This document shows, piece by piece, positions 60,564 to 64,000 of a DNA stretch of 64,000 nucleotides. A program made the translations under genes and the position numbers. The notes under the pieces were generated by a model. That model saw only the letters and a program-made list of their open reading frames with translations, was not told the DNA's origin and did not search any database. The stretch's first letter is position 1; every line of letters begins with the position of its first letter. Source of the stretch: Schauerella fraxinea (lineage in GTDB: Bacteria > Pseudomonadota > Gammaproteobacteria > Burkholderiales > Burkholderiaceae_B); the NCBI GenBank assembly GCA_030849945.1, contig JAVDKK010000005.1, positions 310,001-374,000 on the forward strand, given 5' to 3'.

Positions 60564-63272
60564 ATGCGCACCGATACGCCGGTCACCATTCAGCGGCAGG
60601 ACTACACGCCCTACCCGTACGCCATTCCAGACGTCACGCTTGCTTTCGACCTCGATCCGGCCGATACGCGTGTGCGTCTCACCATGCATATCGCCCGCCA
60701 AGCCGATGCCGCCGCCGGCGCGCCACTGGTGCTCAACGGTGAAAGCCTGAGTCTGGAGAGCATCAGCGTCGACGGCCGCCGCCTGGCGGATGCCGACTAC
60801 CAGCTCGACGCGTCCACGCTCACGATTCTGAATCTGCCGGAAGTGGCAGAGATCGAGATCGTCAGTCGTTGCAAGCCGGATGCCAACTCAACGCTGATGG
60901 GTCTCTATGTGTCGGGCGGCAGCTTCTTTACGCAATGCGAAGCGGAAGGTTTTCGCCGTATTACGTGGTTTGCCGATCGGCCCGACGTCATGTCGCGCTA
61001 CCGCGTGATCGTGCGTGCGCCCAAGACTTACGCCCATCTGCTGTCCAACGGCAACCTGATCGCCAGCCGCGACATCGACGACGAGCGGCACGAAGCCATC
61101 TGGGAAGATCCGTTTCCCAAGCCTTGCTATCTGTTTGCCTTGGTCGCAGGCACATTCACCAAGCGCGAATGCAACACGCAAACGCAATCCGGCCGCTCGG
61201 TGCTGTTGCAGGTGTATAGCGATCCCGGCAGCGAGGACCGCACGCAGTGGGCCCTCGAATCGCTGGAACGCGCACTGAAGTGGGATGAGGTGCGCTTCGG
61301 ATTGGAGCTCGACCTGGACCGCTTCATGATCGTCGCCGTGCGCGACTTCAATATGGGCGCGATGGAAAACAAGGGGCTGAATGTATTCAATGCAGCCTAC
61401 GTGCTGGCTGATCCGCAAACCGCTACCGATACCAATTACGAAGCGATCGAGTCGGTCATCGGCCACGAGTACTTTCACAACTGGACCGGCAACCGCGTGA
61501 CGTGCCGCGATTGGTTCCAACTGAGCCTGAAAGAAGGGTTGACGGTGTTCCGCGACCAGGAATTCAGCGCCGACATGATGGCGACCGGCATGGACGACGC
61601 GGCCGCAGTCAGTGCGCGCGCCGTCAAGCGGATCGACGATGTGGTGACCTTGCGCGCGGCGCAGTTTCCGGAAGACAGCGGCCCGATGGCGCACCCCATC
61701 CGCCCCGAAAGCTTCCAGGAAATCGGCAACTTCTATACCGCCACGGTGTACGACAAGGGTGCCGAAGTCATTCGCATGCAGCACACGCTGCTGGGCGAAG
61801 CCGGCTTCCGCGCGGGCATGGACGAGTACTTCCGCCGCCACGATGGTCAGGCGGTCACGTGCGACGACTTCGTGGATGCGATGGAATCGGTCTACCGCAA
61901 ACAGCATCCGAAGCGTAATTTCGATGTTTTCCGCCGCTGGTATCGCCAGGCCGGCACGCCGCGCGTGGCTGTCGCGCTCGATTACGATGCCGCCGCACGC
62001 CGTTGCACCGTAACGCTCGCCCAGCATTGCGCGCCGGTCGGCGTCGAAAAACGCATGCAACCGACCGCCGAGAAACTGCCGTTCCACATTCCCGTCTCGA
62101 TCGGTCTGCTCGATCGCAACGGCGCGCCGCTCAAGCTGTCGTTCGAAGGCGGCGAGCACGATACCGTCGTGCTCGAACTCACCGAAGCGCGCCAGCAGTG
62201 GACGTTCGAGAACATCGACGCCCAACCGGTGCCGTCGCTGCTGCGCGACTTCTCCGCCCCCGTCGTCATCGACTACGCCTGGCAGGAAGACGAACTGGCG
62301 TTACTGTCGGCCCACGACACCAACCCCTTTGCGCGTTGGGAAGCGGGCCAGGAACTGGCGTCGCGTCAGATCCTGGCGGTAGCTGCCCAGCAGGCCACGG
62401 GCGCACAGGCCACGTTGTCGGATGCGTTCATCGGCGCCTGGCGTGCCTTGCTGTCCGACACCACGTTGGACGCGGCCTATCAGGCGCGTGCGCTGGCGTT
62501 GCCATCGGAAAAGACATTGGCTGAGCGGATGTCGCCGATCGATCCGCCGGCACTGGCCGCCGCTCGCGACGCCGTGCGCGAGATCTTGGGACACGCGCTG
62601 CGCACCGAGTGGCAAGCCGCATGGGATCGCTCGCAAACGCCCGGCGACTACAGCCCCGCCCCGGTCCCCGCCGGCAAGCGCGCATTGAAGAACCTGGCGC
62701 TTACCTACCTGCTCGCAGGCGGCGACACGGCTGCCGCCGACGCCGCGCGTGACCAGTATGCGACGGCCGACAACATGACCGACAGCCTGGCTGCCCTGGG
62801 CGCGTTGGTGAGTTACGCCGGCGACGACGCGCGCACGCAAACTGCGCTGGACGCGTTCTACACGCGCTGGGCCGAAGATCCGCTGGTCGTGGACAAATGG
62901 TTTGCGTTGCAGGCCACCGCGCGCACGACCACGGTAGACACGATGCGCAACCTGATGCAGCATCCCGCCTTCACTTTGCGCAATCCCAACCGCGCGCGCG
63001 CGTTGATTTTTCAGTTTTGCCTGAACAATGCGCGCGGGTTGCATCGCGCCGACGGGGTAGGCTATGCGTTCTGGGCCGAACAAGTCCTTGCCCTGAATGC
63101 CATCAACCCCGAAATCGCTGCCCGCCTGGCGCGCGCGCTCGATAGCTGGGCGCGGTTTACGCCGGCGCTGCGCGACCCGATGCAACACGCACTGACGAGC
63201 ATTCGCGCCCATCCGGGGTTGTCGCGCAATGTTCAAGAAATCGTATCCAAGGCCTTGGATCTGGCCGCCTGA
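60564..63272 (+). CDS. pepN: Aminopeptidase N
   Basis: 902 residues from the ATG at 60564. GAMENKGLNVFN (about 265) and the zinc motif HEYFHNWTGNRVTCRDWFQL with the third ligand Glu in LKEGLTVFRDQEFS match bacterial M1 PepN. It removes N-terminal residues from peptides in the cytoplasm. The longer upstream frame overlaps the divergent promoter and is not part of the family. fbp follows 26 bases later. Confidence 0.95.
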   Translation: MRTDTPVTIQRQDYTPYPYAIPDVTLAFDLDPADTRVRLTMHIARQADAAAGAPLVLNGESLSLESISVDGRRLADADYQLDASTLTILNLPEVAEIEIVSRCKPDANSTLMGLYVSGGSFFTQCEAEGFRRITWFADRPDVMSRYRVIVRAPKTYAHLLSNGNLIASRDIDDERHEAIWEDPFPKPCYLFALVAGTFTKRECNTQTQSGRSVLLQVYSDPGSEDRTQWALESLERALKWDEVRFGLELDLDRFMIVAVRDFNMGAMENKGLNVFNAAYVLADPQTATDTNYEAIESVIGHEYFHNWTGNRVTCRDWFQLSLKEGLTVFRDQEFSADMMATGMDDAAAVSARAVKRIDDVVTLRAAQFPEDSGPMAHPIRPESFQEIGNFYTATVYDKGAEVIRMQHTLLGEAGFRAGMDEYFRRHDGQAVTCDDFVDAMESVYRKQHPKRNFDVFRRWYRQAGTPRVAVALDYDAAARRCTVTLAQHCAPVGVEKRMQPTAEKLPFHIPVSIGLLDRNGAPLKLSFEGGEHDTVVLELTEARQQWTFENIDAQPVPSLLRDFSAPVVIDYAWQEDELALLSAHDTNPFARWEAGQELASRQILAVAAQQATGAQATLSDAFIGAWRALLSDTTLDAAYQARALALPSEKTLAERMSPIDPPALAAARDAVREILGHALRTEWQAAWDRSQTPGDYSPAPVPAGKRALKNLALTYLLAGGDTAAADAARDQYATADNMTDSLAALGALVSYAGDDARTQTALDAFYTRWAEDPLVVDKWFALQATARTTTVDTMRNLMQHPAFTLRNPNRARALIFQFCLNNARGLHRADGVGYAFWAEQVLALNAINPEIAARLARALDSWARFTPALRDPMQHALTSIRAHPGLSRNVQEIVSKALDLAA

Positions 63273-63298
63273 TTAACTTTCGCCTCCAGGAGAGCGTT

Positions 63299-64000
63299 TT
63301 GACACGCAAGACTCTGACTCAGTATCTCGTAGAACAACAGCGCGAAAGCGGCACCGTTGCCCCCGAAGTTCGTTTGCTTATCGAAGTGGTGGCACGCGCG
63401 TGCAAGGCCATCGGCCATGCCGTGGGCAAAGGCGCCTTGGGCGGCGTGCTCGGCAGCCTCGACAGCGAAAACGTGCAAGGTGAAGTGCAGAAGAAGCTGG
63501 ACGTGATGTCCAACGATATCCTGCTTGAAGCCAACGAATGGGGCGGCCATCTGGCTGCCATGGCATCGGAAGAAATGGAAACCATCCATCCGATTCCCAA
63601 CCGCTATCCAAAGGGCGAATATCTGTTGTTGTTCGATCCCCTCGACGGCTCGTCCAACATCGATGTGAACGTGTCGATCGGCACGATTTTCTCGGTGCTG
63701 AAAGCGCCGCAAAAGGAAGGCGGCCAGGCCGTGACCGAAGCCGACTTCCTCCAGCCCGGCAGCAGCCAGGTCGTGGCCGGCTACGCCGTCTACGGCCCGC
63801 AGACGATGCTGGTGTTGACGCTGGGTGCGGGTGTAGCGGTGTTCACGCTGGATCGCGAGCAAGGTGCCTGGATTCTGACCAACGACAATCTGCAGATTCC
63901 GGCCGACACCAAAGAGTTCTCGATCAATATGTCGAACATGCGCCACTGGGACACCCCGGTGAAACGCTACATCGACGATTGCCTGGCCGGTGAAGAAGGT
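63299..64000 (+). CDS. fbp: Fructose-1,6-bisphosphatase class I (cut by the window edge)
   Basis: The first 234 codons from a TTG at 63299, with AGGAGAG 4-5 bases before it. NRYPKGEYLLLFDPLDGSSN has the metal-binding DPLDGSS motif (near 117-123), and YAVYGPQTMLVLTLGAGVAV follows. The rest lies beyond the window. It removes a phosphate in gluconeogenesis or the Calvin cycle. Probably co-transcribed with pepN. Confidence 0.94.
   Translation, partial: MTRKTLTQYLVEQQRESGTVAPEVRLLIEVVARACKAIGHAVGKGALGGVLGSLDSENVQGEVQKKLDVMSNDILLEANEWGGHLAAMASEEMETIHPIPNRYPKGEYLLLFDPLDGSSNIDVNVSIGTIFSVLKAPQKEGGQAVTEADFLQPGSSQVVAGYAVYGPQTMLVLTLGAGVAVFTLDREQGAWILTNDNLQIPADTKEFSINMSNMRHWDTPVKRYIDDCLAGEEG

Noticed and set aside
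60888..62225. Long minus-strand frame inside pepN
   Set aside because: Antisense of the pepN coding region; composition and lack of any motif mark it as a shadow.

Overview
The window looks like chromosomal DNA of a betaproteobacterium in the order Burkholderiales, most likely the Alcaligenaceae (Bordetella/Achromobacter/Pusillimonas-like). This rests on GC-rich coding sequence, two Bug/TctC-type solute receptors, an H-NS protein of the short betaproteobacterial type, a DUF4136 lipoprotein, an RNase R-RlmB pair and glc genes in the arrangement usual for this group. The species cannot be named from sequence alone.

Layout. 1-3.7 kb: a catabolic operon (PDC-hydrolase-like amidohydrolase, Bug receptor, carboxymuconolactone-decarboxylase-family protein, one more gene running off the edge) divergent from a LysR regulator. 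3.7-8.4 kb: a TctDE-type two-component system behind a perfect 11-bp inverted repeat, a 19-bp tandem repeat block, then tonB-exbB-exbD behind a Fur-box-like site. 8.5-15 kb: tRNA-Val, HU, a Cys/Met-metabolism PLP enzyme, rlmB, rnr and two tRNA-Leu(CAG) genes. 15-19.4 kb: GNAT acetyltransferase, a 15-bp minisatellite, arsB, small hydrophilic proteins and a PfpI-family protein. 19.5-24 kb: a sigma-54 island with two divergent enhancer-binding proteins and rpoN, which has its own -24/-12 promoter. 24.3-28.2 kb: small secreted, membrane and hydrophilic proteins plus a phospholipase-D lipoprotein. 28.4-30.7 kb: egtD-egtB. 30.75-34.8 kb: a 3.9-kb integrative element in a tRNA-Met gene, with integrase, a frameshifted DUF4224 gene, a LexA-box promoter and decayed genes. 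35-44.5 kb: signalling proteins, tRNA-fMet, an AI-2E-family permease with a sigma-54 promoter, a GGDEF-EAL protein, a cold-shock gene and purB. 44.7-55.2 kb: GST, mnmA, LysR with divergent Bug gene and N-formylglutamate hydrolase, and the glycolate/lactate oxidation operon. 55.3-64 kb: aroG with a Phe/Tyr leader-peptide attenuator, tldD, H-NS, a DUF4136 lipoprotein, pepN and the 5' part of fbp.

The signal I rate highest is the aroG leader on the minus strand at about 56.4-56.6 kb. A sigma-70-like promoter is followed at once by a 27-codon peptide containing FYFYFYGF, then by an intrinsic terminator whose first arm can pair instead with a segment inside the leader ORF. This is the architecture of translational-stalling attenuation tuned to phenylalanine and tyrosine, the end products that control DAHP synthase. 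Next are the sigma-54 promoter and possible enhancer site directly upstream of rpoN, the near-consensus sigma-54 promoter of the AI-2E-family gene, and the -1 frameshift at an A7 run in the gene before the integrase. All calls come from reading the sequence; no database search or folding program was run.
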